Shown here in pieces: positions 55,308 through 64,000 of a stretch of 64,000 nt of DNA. Position 1 is the first letter of the stretch, and every line of letters starts with the position of its first letter. Source of the DNA: Burkholderia sp. GAS332 (GTDB lineage Bacteria > Pseudomonadota > Gammaproteobacteria > Burkholderiales > Burkholderiaceae); NCBI GenBank assembly GCA_900142905.1, contig FSRV01000001.1:4588001-4652000 (forward strand), in the 5' to 3' direction. The notes beneath the pieces are model-generated. The model made no database searches and was not told where the DNA came from. It saw only the letters and a list, made by a program, of their open reading frames with translations. Position numbers and translations under genes: made by a program.

Positions 55308-56387
55308 TTGAGCCGCTACTGGAGTGACATCGTTCACCGTCTGACGCCGTATGTGCCGGGCGAGCAGCCCGTGGTCGCGCATCCGGTGAAGCTCAACACC
55401 AACGAGAATCCTTATCCGCCGTCGCCGCGCGTACTTGAAGCGATTCAGAAGGAACTGGGCGGCGCGGGCGAATCGCTGCGACGCTATCCCGACCCGACGG
55501 CGCGCAAGTTGCGCGAAACGGTCGCCGCGTACCACGGCATTCGCGCGGAGCAGGTGTTCGCGGGCAACGGCTCGGACGAAGTGCTCGCACTCACCTTTCA
55601 GGCCTTGCTGAAGCACGATGAGCCGTTGCTGTTCCCGGATATCACGTACAGCTTCTACCCGACCTACGCGCGGCTCTTTGAAGTCGACTATCGGACCATC
55701 GCGCTCGACGACAGCTTCGCGATCCATGTCGACGACTACACAGCGCCTAACGGCGGCGTCTTGTTCCCAAACCCGAACGCGCCGACTGGACGCCCCCTAC
55801 CGCTCGCCGACATCGAGCGGCTGATGGCGAGAAACACCGAATCGGTCGTTGTCATCGACGAAGCTTATGTCGATTTCGGCGCTGAATCGGCCATCACACT
55901 GATCGACCGCTATCCCAACCTGCTGGTCATTCAAACGGTATCGAAGTCGCGTTCGCTGGCCGGCATGCGCGTCGGCTTCGCGTTCGGCAATCCGGAATTG
56001 ATCGACGCACTGAACCGCGTGAAGGACAGCTTCAACTCGTATCCGCTTGATCGTCTGGCGCAAGTCGCGGCCGTCGCTGCCTATGAGGACGATGCGTGGT
56101 TCCGCGACCATTGCGCCAAAGTGATTGCGAGCCGTGAGCGGCTGGCGGCAGGCTTGACGGCGCTGGGCTTCGAGGTGGTGCCGTCGGCGGCGAATCTGCT
56201 GTTCGCGCGCCACGAAGGCTACGACGCCGCGACACTCGTCGCAAGGCTAAGGGAAAAGGAAATCTTTGTGCGCCACTTCAAGGCGGCGCGAATCGATCAG
56301 CATCTGCGAATCTCCGTCGGCACCGACGCCGAATGCGACATTCTGCTGGGTGCGCTGCACGACATTTTCAGCGCTTACGTCGGATAA
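55308..56387 (+). CDS. hisC: Histidinol-phosphate aminotransferase
   Basis: A 359-aa fold type I PLP enzyme of histidine synthesis, which transaminates imidazole acetol phosphate. [13 protein letters not shown], the PLP-contacting [25 protein letters not shown] and the Schiff-base lysine in [15 protein letters not shown] are seen. The start is TTG with AGGAGA 5 nt upstream, no better ATG being available. HisC-type enzymes may also act on other aromatic or phosphorylated substrates, and this one stands outside a his operon. Confidence 0.9.
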   Translation: MSRYWSDIVHRLTPYVPGEQPVVAHPVKLNTNENPYPPSPRVLEAIQKELGGAGESLRRYPDPTARKLRETVAAYHGIRAEQVFAGNGSDEVLALTFQALLKHDEPLLFPDITYSFYPTYARLFEVDYRTIALDDSFAIHVDDYTAPNGGVLFPNPNAPTGRPLPLADIERLMARNTESVVVIDEAYVDFGAESAITLIDRYPNLLVIQTVSKSRSLAGMRVGFAFGNPELIDALNRVKDSFNSYPLDRLAQVAAVAAYEDDAWFRDHCAKVIASRERLAAGLTALGFEVVPSAANLLFARHEGYDAATLVARLREKEIFVRHFKAARIDQHLRISVGTDAECDILLGALHDIFSAYVG

Positions 56388-56438
56388 CGATCGGAATAGC
56401 CACGCGCGCTCATCAAGAGGCGTGGGTGCAAAAGGAAA

Positions 56439-56460
56439 CGGCGAGGCACACGCCTCGCCG
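56439..56460. terminator. Hairpin between convergent hisC and ferredoxin genes
   Basis: CGGCGAGGC pairs perfectly with GCCTCGCCG around a 4-nt loop. Both sides have only short T/A runs, so it is a probable but not textbook bidirectional terminator. Confidence 0.6.
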
Positions 56461-56481
56461 CTTTCCATCATCATTCAACGC

Positions 56482-56751
<270 letters not shown>

Positions 56752-56802
56752 TCACGCCGGCCGGAACCAGCTTTGATCCGTCAAACCGACAGTTTACGCC
56801 GG

Positions 56803-57318
56803 TTACGGTTGCCCCGCCGACGCGCGGTCATTCGCATCCATTGCAGCAACCTTCTCCGTCAGCCGTTTTTCGACCGACGGGAACACGAACTTGCTGACGT
56901 CACCGCCCAACTGCGCGATTTCACGCACGATGGTGCCCGAAATGAACTGGTATTGATCGGATGGCGTCATGAACATGGTTTCGACGTCCGGCAGCAAATA
57001 ACGGTTCATGCCGGCCATCTGAAACTCATACTCGAAGTCCGACACCGCGCGCAGGCCACGCACGATCACCCGCGCGTTATTGCTGCGGACAAAGTCCTTC
57101 AACAGCCCTTTGAAGCTCATCACCTGAACGTTCGGGTAGTGCCCGAGTACTTCATGAGCGATGTCGAGACGCTCTTCCAGCGTGAAGAACGGCTTCTTGT
57201 TGCGGCTATCGGCAACGCCCACCACCAGCGTGTCGAAAATGCTCGACGCGCGTCGAACGAGGTCTTCGTGACCGCGCGTCAGCGGGTCGAAGGTGCCCGG
57301 GTACACGGCGACTACCAT
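56803..57318 (-). CDS. coaD: Phosphopantetheine adenylyltransferase
   Basis: A 171-aa nucleotidyltransferase catalysing the fourth step of CoA synthesis. The [14 protein letters not shown] start holds the T/HxGH motif, and the ISGTIVRE segment corresponds to the ISSTxVR motif. [23 protein letters not shown] is fully conserved. The start at 57318 has GGAG 7 nt upstream; an in-frame start eight codons earlier does not. rsmD lies upstream on the same strand, the familiar rsmD-coaD pairing. Confidence 0.97.
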   Translation of the reverse strand: MVVAVYPGTFDPLTRGHEDLVRRASSIFDTLVVGVADSRNKKPFFTLEERLDIAHEVLGHYPNVQVMSFKGLLKDFVRSNNARVIVRGLRAVSDFEYEFQMAGMNRYLLPDVETMFMTPSDQYQFISGTIVREIAQLGGDVSKFVFPSVEKRLTEKVAAMDANDRASAGQP

Positions 57319-57429
57319 GAGACTTCTCCTCTCTTCAGACAAATGGGCACGTCAAAGCGTCCACGCGACGCATTTGGCACCGACCGCACGCGTGACGGTA
57401 CCCGTCCGCTGCTTGTTTTGGAACGCGCA

Positions 57430-58044
57430 TTATTCCTTATTTTCGCGCTGCAGCAAATGAAAGTGGACAGCGCCCGCTTTGCCTTGCCGCACGATTTCCC
57501 AGCCGGCGAGCCTCTCGTTCCCATCGAGCTCGAGCGCAGCACCGGCTTCCACGTACAGAAAACCTTCGGGGCTCAACAGCGGCAAGGCCAGCGCGAGCGC
57601 CTTGTCGAGCAGATCGTCGCCGAACGGCGGATCAAGGAAAACCACGTCGAACGATCCCGGCGCGAGACTCGCGGCGAGGCGCAAGCCGTCGGCTTCCGCG
57701 ATTTCGATCGTACGCGCCGCCAGGCGTTCCTGATTTGCGCGCAGCTGGCTGGCGGCCCGGGCGTTGCGCTCCACCATCAACACCCGCGCCGCGCCGCGCG
57801 AGGCGGCCTCGAAGCCGAGCGCACCGCTGCCGGCGAACAGATCGAGGCAGCGCTGGCCGTCCAGCCGTTGGCCGAGCCAGTTGAACAGCGTTTCGCGCAC
57901 GCGGTCGGGCGTGGGGCGCAGGCCGTCGAGGTCGAGCACGGGCAGCGGCGTGCGCTTCCAGTCGCCGCCAATAATACGGATGGCGTGCGCTTTGCCGCCT
58001 TTGGACGAAGCGCCGTGGGCGCGTGAAGGAGCAGAACGGGGCAT
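57430..58044 (-). CDS. rsmD: 16S rRNA (guanine966-N2)-methyltransferase
   Basis: A 204-aa Rossmann-fold methyltransferase. The SAM site is DLFAGSGALGFEAASRGA, and the catalytic DPPF motif (VVFLDPPFGDDLL) is that of N2-guanine methylases. RIIGGDWKRTPLPVLDLDGLRPTPDRVRETLFNWL is typical of RsmD. It modifies G966 of 16S rRNA. It is divergent from ftsY, as in E. coli, with 240 bp between the genes that show no distinct feature. Confidence 0.94.
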   Translation of the reverse strand: MPRSAPSRAHGASSKGGKAHAIRIIGGDWKRTPLPVLDLDGLRPTPDRVRETLFNWLGQRLDGQRCLDLFAGSGALGFEAASRGAARVLMVERNARAASQLRANQERLAARTIEIAEADGLRLAASLAPGSFDVVFLDPPFGDDLLDKALALALPLLSPEGFLYVEAGAALELDGNERLAGWEIVRQGKAGAVHFHLLQRENKE

Positions 58045-58284
58045 GCAGTTTCGAGTACGTTATAGGGGCGCCCGCGACGCCGATGCGCGCGGACTGGAGC
58101 GCCAACGTTACCACAGGGGCGCACGGCGGCCAGCCTGGCCGTTCGGCCAATACGACGGGCGGCGGCGCGCCTGATAAAATGTGCGGCTTCCAGCGCCTTG
58201 CATCCCGCATCGCAACGCTGCCTGCCGCTCCCACGGGCTTGTCCCGGCTGCGCGCATCGGCGCGCGCTCTCACCACGCCAGATC

Positions 58285-59439
58285 ATGTTCAGCTTTTTCA
58301 AACGATTCAAGGGTTCGAAAGAGTCCGATAACGCGCCAGAAGAATCGCAGACGGCGCCGGAAGCCTTGGCGCCTCAACCCGCCATAGAGGCACCGGCAGC
58401 GCCCGTCGCGCGGCCGGTGGCGCCGGTTAGCGTCGATACGCAGCCAGCTGCCGCGGCGTCCGCCAACAAGCTCGAACCCGAAGCAGCCACGCTCGAAACC
58501 GTCGAAATCGTCCCGCCGCCAACGCTGGACGCGAGCGCGAAGCGTTCGTGGCTCACTCGCCTGAAGACCGGTCTATCGAAAACGAGTTCGAGCCTGACCG
58601 GCATTTTCGTCGGTACGAAGATCGACGAGGATTTGTACGAAGAACTCGAAACCGCGCTGCTGATGTCGGATGCGGGCGTCGAAGCCACCGAGTTCCTGCT
58701 CGAATCGCTGCGCGAGAAAGTGCGCACCGAGCGCCTCACCGATCCGCAGCAGGTGAAAGCGGCATTGCGCACGCTGCTGATCGATCTGCTCAAACCGCTG
58801 GAAAAATCGCTGATGCTCGGCCGCGCGCAACCGCTGGTCATGATGATCGCGGGCGTCAACGGTGCGGGCAAAACCACCAGCATCGGCAAGCTCGCCAAGC
58901 ATCTGCAAAGCTACGATCAGTCGGTGCTGCTGGCTGCGGGCGATACCTTCCGCGCCGCCGCACGCGAGCAACTCGCAATCTGGGGCCAGCGCAACAACGT
59001 GACGGTGGTGTCGCAGGAAAGCGGCGACCCGGCAGCCGTGATTTTCGACGCGGTTGGCGCCGCGCGTGCGCGCAAGATCGACGTCATGATGGCGGACACG
59101 GCCGGCCGTCTGCCGACCCAACTGCATCTGATGGAAGAACTGCGCAAGGTGAAGCGCGTGATCGGCAAGGCGCAAGATGACGCGCCGCATGAGGTGCTGC
59201 TGGTGATCGATGCGAACACCGGCCAGAACGCCCTCGCGCAAGTGAAAGCCTTCGACGACGCGCTCGGCCTCACCGGCCTGATCGTCACCAAACTCGACGG
59301 CACGGCGAAGGGTGGCATTCTCGCGGCAATCGCGCGGCAGCGTCCGATCCCGGTGTACTTCATCGGCGTCGGCGAAAAGGTCGAGGACTTGCAGCCTTTC
59401 AGCGCGGAAGAATTTTCGGACGCGCTGCTGGGCGGTTGA
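58285..59439 (+). CDS. ftsY: Signal recognition particle receptor FtsY
   Basis: A 384-aa SRP GTPase. A short basic N-terminus (MFSFFKRFKGS) and a Pro/Ala/Glu-rich A domain (to about 95) precede the NG domain: [15 protein letters not shown] (G1), DTFRAAAREQLAIW, DTAGRLPTQ (G3), TKLDGTAKGG (G4). It brings SRP-bound ribosomes to SecYEG. The start at 58285 is the family start; the frame is open 29 codons further without homology. Confidence 0.96.
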   Translation: MFSFFKRFKGSKESDNAPEESQTAPEALAPQPAIEAPAAPVARPVAPVSVDTQPAAAASANKLEPEAATLETVEIVPPPTLDASAKRSWLTRLKTGLSKTSSSLTGIFVGTKIDEDLYEELETALLMSDAGVEATEFLLESLREKVRTERLTDPQQVKAALRTLLIDLLKPLEKSLMLGRAQPLVMMIAGVNGAGKTTSIGKLAKHLQSYDQSVLLAAGDTFRAAAREQLAIWGQRNNVTVVSQESGDPAAVIFDAVGAARARKIDVMMADTAGRLPTQLHLMEELRKVKRVIGKAQDDAPHEVLLVIDANTGQNALAQVKAFDDALGLTGLIVTKLDGTAKGGILAAIARQRPIPVYFIGVGEKVEDLQPFSAEEFSDALLGG

Positions 59440-59468
59440 GAAGGGCAAGCTTCGTCGCAGATCAAGCA

Positions 59469-59499
59469 AACAGGGCGCTCTTCCGAGCGCCCTGTTTTT
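59469..59499. terminator. Terminator between ftsY and the GST gene
   Basis: ACAGGGCGCTC pairs with GAGCGCCCTGT around TTCC, with A's before and T5 after. It serves convergent ftsY and the isomerase gene. Confidence 0.88.
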
Positions 59500-59515
59500 C
59501 ATTCAAACCACCGCA

Positions 59516-60160
59516 TTATTCCGCGTCGGGCTGAACACCAGGCGCTGCGCGAGAGAACGCGTCGAGTTGCATCGCGTGATCGTAGATACGCTGAATCGTC
59601 GGAAACTTCGCCGTGTCGACGTTGAAGCGCTGCGCGTTGAACACCTGCGGGATCAGACAGGCGTCGGCCAATGTCGGGGTGTCGCCGAAGCACAGCTTGC
59701 CGGTGCGCGAATCGCCCGCCAGATGCGCCTCGAGCGTCGCAAAACCCGCTTCGACCCAATGCTTGTACCACGCGTCTTTCGCGTCGTTGTCGACACACAG
59801 CGTGTGTTTCAGGTACTTCAGCACGCGCAGATTGTTCAGCGGATGAATCTCGCACGCCACCTGCAACGCTACCGAGCGCACATACGCGCGGTCGGCCGGC
59901 GTACCGGGCAGGAGCGGCGGCTCCGGATGCGTTTCTTCCAGATACTCGATGATCGCGAGCGACTGCGGCATCACTTCGTTGCCGTCGACGAACGTGGGCA
60001 CGATGCCGTCCACGTTCACCTTGCGGTACTCGGGCTTCAACTGCTCGCCACCGTCGCGCACGAGATGCACGGGCACGTAGTCGTACGGCAGATTCTTCAC
60101 GTTCAGCGCGATGCGCACGCGATAGGACGCCGAGCTCCGGAAATAGCTGTAAAGCTTCAT
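59516..60160 (-). CDS. Zeta-class glutathione transferase: maleylacetoacetate/maleylpyruvate isomerase
   Basis: A 214-aa zeta GST. The active-site motif FRSSASYRVRIALN corresponds to the SSCSxRVRIAL signature with Ala for Cys. NVDGIVPTFVDGNEVMPQSLAIIEYLEE completes the thioredoxin domain, and the C-terminal helical domain contains CFGDTPTLADACLIPQVFNAQRF. It isomerises a cis maleyl product to the fumaryl form with glutathione. Directly upstream on the same strand is an FAH-family hydrolase that would act next. Whether the route is gentisate or tyrosine/homogentisate breakdown is not decided. Confidence 0.9.
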   Translation of the reverse strand: MKLYSYFRSSASYRVRIALNVKNLPYDYVPVHLVRDGGEQLKPEYRKVNVDGIVPTFVDGNEVMPQSLAIIEYLEETHPEPPLLPGTPADRAYVRSVALQVACEIHPLNNLRVLKYLKHTLCVDNDAKDAWYKHWVEAGFATLEAHLAGDSRTGKLCFGDTPTLADACLIPQVFNAQRFNVDTAKFPTIQRIYDHAMQLDAFSRAAPGVQPDAE

Positions 60161-60185
60161 GTTGTATGTCTCCCCCAACCGCTCT

Positions 60186-60884
60186 TCAAACAACGCGTAC
60201 GCTGAGTTCGCCGAGCCCGTCCACGCCGCCCTTCATGAGGTCGCCCTGCACCACCGCGCCGACACCTTCCGGCGTACCGGTGAAAATCAGATCGCCCGGT
60301 TGCAGTTCGAACAGCGTCGACAGATAGGCGATCGTCTCGGCCACCGACCAGATCAGTTGCGACACGTCCGAGTTCTGTTTTTCCTCACCGTTCACCGACA
60401 ACCAGATCGCGCCCTTGCCGACGTGGCCGACCGTTGTGACCGGATGAATCGGGCCGAGCGGCGCCGAATGATCGAAACCCTTCGCGGTATCCCACGGACG
60501 GCCCAGCTTCTTCGCTTCGGCCTGCAGATCCCTGCGCGTCATGTCGAGACCGAGCGCATAGCCGTACACGTGGTCGAGCGCGCTTTCGGCTGGAATGTTC
60601 TTGCCGCCTTTGCCGATCGCCGCCACCAGTTCCATCTCGAAGTGAACGTTCTTCGACTGCGCCGGATAGGGGAATTCGCCGGTCGCACCCGGCGCGACAT
60701 ATAGCACGGCGTCGGCCGGTTTGGCAAAGAAGAACGGCGGTTCGCGGTCGGGATCGTGCCCCATCTCGCGTGCGTGCGCCTCGTAGTTGCGGCCCACACA
60801 GTAGATGCGACGCACCGCGAACTGCTCGCTGGACCCCACGACCGGCACCGCGACTACCGGTGCGGGTGCAAATACGTAACTCAT
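60186..60884 (-). CDS. Fumarylacetoacetate hydrolase family protein (fumarylpyruvate hydrolase-like)
   Basis: A 232-aa FAH-fold hydrolase. IYCVGRNYEAHAREMG and the metal site HFEMELVAAIG (Glu-x-Glu type), with GYALGLDMTRRDLQ and IFTGTPEGVGAV, define the family. The short length and pairing with a zeta GST (25 bp apart) fit a fumarylpyruvate hydrolase of the gentisate pathway (NagK-like) better than the roughly 420-aa fumarylacetoacetase. The start at 60884 has GGAG upstream; the open frame beyond is not homologous. Substrate assignment is inferred. Confidence 0.88.
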   Translation of the reverse strand: MSYVFAPAPVVAVPVVGSSEQFAVRRIYCVGRNYEAHAREMGHDPDREPPFFFAKPADAVLYVAPGATGEFPYPAQSKNVHFEMELVAAIGKGGKNIPAESALDHVYGYALGLDMTRRDLQAEAKKLGRPWDTAKGFDHSAPLGPIHPVTTVGHVGKGAIWLSVNGEEKQNSDVSQLIWSVAETIAYLSTLFELQPGDLIFTGTPEGVGAVVQGDLMKGGVDGLGELSVRVV

Positions 60885-61116
60885 CCCGTTCTCCGTTTTC
60901 TGGATTGTGCCGCGCCCGCGCGGCGATAAAACATTGAGTGTAACGCGAGAGCCAGGCGCGGCGCAGCGGATCGGCACAAGCGCGCGCGGCCGGCGGTGCC
61001 GGCGCGCATCGTCTCGCCGGACCGCCATAGATGCGATACTCACACTGAAAAGCGTCCTTTGCATACCATAAGCCGACTGCCCCAAAGCACCAGCCCACCC
61101 CGTCCCCCTGCGCCCG

Positions 61117-62088
61117 ATGACTGACTCCGCCGACACCGCCAATCCTTTCCCCTGCGCCCGCTATATCAAGGAAATCGGCCGCGGCCCGAACGGCGCCCGC
61201 GCGCTGACCGCAGAAGATACGCGCGCGCTCTACACCGCCATGCTCGACGGCCGCGTATCCGATCTCGAACTCGGCGCGGTGCTGCTCGCGTATCGTGTGA
61301 AGGGCGAAACCGCCGACGAACTCGCCGCCATGCTGGCCGGCGCACATGCATCGTTCGAACCGATTCATTTGCCGCACGCGGCGTTCCGGCCCGTGTCGAT
61401 ACCCACGTACAACGGCGCGCGCAAACAGCCCAACCTAGTGCCGCTGCTCGCGCTATTGCTGGCACGCGAGGGGGTGCCTGTGCTGGTGCATGGCGTCACC
61501 GAAGATCCGGGCCGCGTGACGAGCGCTGAAATCTTCACGCATCTGCAGATCCCGCACGCGCAATCGCACGCCGATATCGAAGACGGCCTCGCCGAGCGGC
61601 GTCTTGCGTTCGCGCCGATCGATATCCTCGCGCCCAAGCTCGCGCGCCTTCTCTCGCTGCGTCGACGAATGGGCGTGCGCAATTCCACCCATACGCTCGT
61701 GAAAATCCTGCAGCCGTTCGCACCCGCGGGGCTGCGGCTCGTGAACTACACGCATCCGCCGTATCGTGACAGTCTCACGCAACTGTTCACCACGCACCCG
61801 GACGCCGCAGAGGGTGGCGCCCTGCTCGCGCGCGGCACTGAAGGCGAAGCGGTGGCCGACACGCGGCGCCAGGTGCAAGTGGATTGGCTCCACGACGGCG
61901 TCTGCGAAACGCGCGTGCCGCACGAGCGCTCATCGCCTGACGCGCCTGAAGTCGACTTGCCTGAAGCGCGCGACGCCCCGACCACGGCCGCGTGGATCGG
62001 CGCTGTGCTGCGCGGCGAAGCGCCCGTACCGAGCGCGATCGAACGGCAAGTGGAGTTGATCGTCGATGTCGCGAAAACGGCCGTGTAA
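61117..62088 (+). CDS. ybiB: YbiB family DNA-binding protein (TrpD2, anthranilate phosphoribosyltransferase fold)
   Basis: A 323-aa protein with the fold of anthranilate phosphoribosyltransferase: an N-terminal helical bundle (KEIGRGPNGARALTAEDTRALYTAMLDGRVSDLELGAVLLAYRVKGET) and a phosphoribosyltransferase-like alpha/beta domain with NGARKQPNLVPLLALLLAREGVPVLVHG. The glycine-rich PRPP loop of true TrpD is changed, as in YbiB/TrpD2, which binds nucleic acid instead. It stands alone here, divergent from the FAH gene. Confidence 0.85.
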   Translation: MTDSADTANPFPCARYIKEIGRGPNGARALTAEDTRALYTAMLDGRVSDLELGAVLLAYRVKGETADELAAMLAGAHASFEPIHLPHAAFRPVSIPTYNGARKQPNLVPLLALLLAREGVPVLVHGVTEDPGRVTSAEIFTHLQIPHAQSHADIEDGLAERRLAFAPIDILAPKLARLLSLRRRMGVRNSTHTLVKILQPFAPAGLRLVNYTHPPYRDSLTQLFTTHPDAAEGGALLARGTEGEAVADTRRQVQVDWLHDGVCETRVPHERSSPDAPEVDLPEARDAPTTAAWIGAVLRGEAPVPSAIERQVELIVDVAKTAV

Positions 62089-62157
62089 CGTGCGCGGCGT
62101 GAGGGCGACGCAGCACTTGCGGCGTCACACTCGCACGCCGAATATGAAGGACGCGGG

Positions 62158-62187
62158 TTGACACGCCGCTGCGAGCCGTCATACATT
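62158..62187 (+). promoter_or_regulatory. Sigma-70 promoter for the leucine leader
   Basis: A perfect -35 TTGACA (62158-62163) is followed after 18 bp by TACATT (62182-62187, four of six matches). The expected start of transcription, about 7 nt downstream, coincides with the ATG of the leader peptide at 62194. Confidence 0.65.
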
Positions 62188-62193
62188 AGACCT

Positions 62194-62252
62194 ATGCGTT
62201 CCCTTCCGAACACCCTCCGAATTACCTCCGGCCGCCTAGCGCGGCCCCTATC

Positions 62253-62268
<16 letters not shown>
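62194..62268 (+). CDS. Leucine-rich leader peptide (attenuator, leuL-like)
   Basis: A 24-codon frame with six Leu codons. Four of them are CTA (codons 15, 19, 21, 23, all within the last ten), a rare codon in this GC-rich genome, where genes around it use CTG and CTC. E. coli leuL likewise carries a run of CTA codons. A 9-bp stem, GCTACGTCT with AGACGTAGC (62253-62261/62272-62280), overlaps the last CTA codons and the stop. There is no Shine-Dalgarno, but the predicted transcript starts at the ATG, so translation may be leaderless. It lies 172 bp before a LeuA-like gene. A control function is inferred from this arrangement. Confidence 0.65.
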
Positions 62269-63478
<1,210 letters not shown>

Positions 63479-63489
63479 GCTCAAGAGGC

Positions 63490-63873
63490 TCACTCGATCG
63501 CGCAACGCGTCGCCTGCCAGGCGATCAGGCGCCATTGCCCATCTTCCTGGGTATGAATCGCCGTGTACGCGATCGGAAACAGCAACGCTCCGTTGTTGGC
63601 TTCCATCTCGATCAGCGCGCGGCCGGTGACGACGCAGGTCTCTCGCCCCACCGGCAGCACCTCTTGCGACTGCACCTCGATCTGCCGATAGCGGCGGCGC
63701 CCCGCAGTAATGCCGTCGATGAACTGCCGCTTCGTTTCGCGCTTGCCGTTCGTATGGACATAGCTCACGTTGTCTGCGAGCAGCGTATCGAGCGACTGCC
63801 CGTCGCCGTCGACCATCGCACGAAAGCGCTCTCTCTCGAGCCCGCGAATCGCTTCGATTATCTTTGCCGCCAT
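63490..63873 (-). CDS. SnoaL-like/DUF4440 (NTF2 fold) protein
   Basis: A 127-aa protein with a cystatin/NTF2-like fold of the DUF4440/SnoaL kind: an N-terminal helix ERERFRAMVDGDGQSLDTLLADNVSYVHTNGKRETKRQFIDGI and strands ending QWRLIAWQATR. Such proteins may be enzymes, immunity or accessory proteins; no specific role can be read here. It converges on the leuA-like gene with only 11 bp between the stops. The last 127 bases of the window show no gene I can support. Confidence 0.75.
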   Translation of the reverse strand: MAAKIIEAIRGLERERFRAMVDGDGQSLDTLLADNVSYVHTNGKRETKRQFIDGITAGRRRYRQIEVQSQEVLPVGRETCVVTGRALIEMEANNGALLFPIAYTAIHTQEDGQWRLIAWQATRCAIE

Positions 63874-64000
63874 TGCTCAGCCCCTTGCACCGGTGAGCCG
63901 AACGTGGCCACGGTCGTCAGAAGTTATATTGCAAATATAGCTGGTGGAAATTTATACCAGGATTGGGCTCTTTGATACCGCCGTTAGAAATATGCTGGAA

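Overview
The window looks like a chromosomal segment of a Burkholderiaceae betaproteobacterium, most likely Paraburkholderia or Burkholderia sensu lato. The DNA is GC-rich. The housekeeping blocks kdsD-kdsC-lptC-lptA-lptB-rpoN-hpf-ptsN-hprK-rapZ and lolB-ispE-tRNA-Gln-prs-rplY-pth are in the order I know from that family. The species is not determined; everything here is read from sequence and from memory of protein families.

Layout. 1-2869: end of a ba3-type cytochrome c oxidase operon (CuA subunit cut by the window edge, subunit I, dihaem cytochrome c). 2880-3660: a large inverted-repeat element with a 56-bp tandem repeat in one arm. 3668-6414: a chemotaxis receptor with a candidate FliA promoter and a DUF4239 membrane protein. 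6526-14033: a seven-gene minus-strand catabolic operon (MaoC hydratase, MFS transporter, MmgE/PrpD protein, acyl-CoA dehydrogenase, family III CoA transferase, GntR regulator, CitE-type lyase). Its gene content matches the itaconate/citramalyl-CoA pathway of Pseudomonas aeruginosa, and a palindromic candidate operator lies upstream. 14320-16216: a group II intron with its maturase, just downstream of a terminator hairpin. 16300-21785: a cargo-free mobile element with three tandem tyrosine recombinases and a small TnpC-like gene, bracketed by a 13-bp inverted repeat and lying downstream of ssb.

21994-35320 holds ssb, an MFS transporter, uvrA, an AI-2E family permease, a Fur-type divergent iron locus (TonB-dependent receptor and PepSY protein), purU, a Nudix protein, a LysE/RhtB exporter and apt. 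35463-47098 holds a Kef-type antiporter, the Kdo/LPS transport genes, rpoN and the PTS-Ntr/RapZ genes. 47127-49080 holds the mutM-mutY oxidative DNA repair pair. 49168-55254 holds a TPR protein, lolB, ispE, tRNA-Gln(TTG), prs, rplY and pth. 55308-60884 holds hisC, a ferredoxin, coaD, rsmD, ftsY and a GST/FAH pair of aromatic-ring catabolism type. 61117-63873 ends with ybiB, a leader peptide rich in leucine CTA codons before a LeuA-like protein that lacks the C-terminal regulatory domain, and a SnoaL-like protein.

The parts most worth following up are the recombinase-trio element with its inverted repeats, the apparently leaderless leucine leader peptide in front of a catalytic-domain-only LeuA, the itaconate-type operon with its operator, and the inverted-repeat element at 2880-3660.
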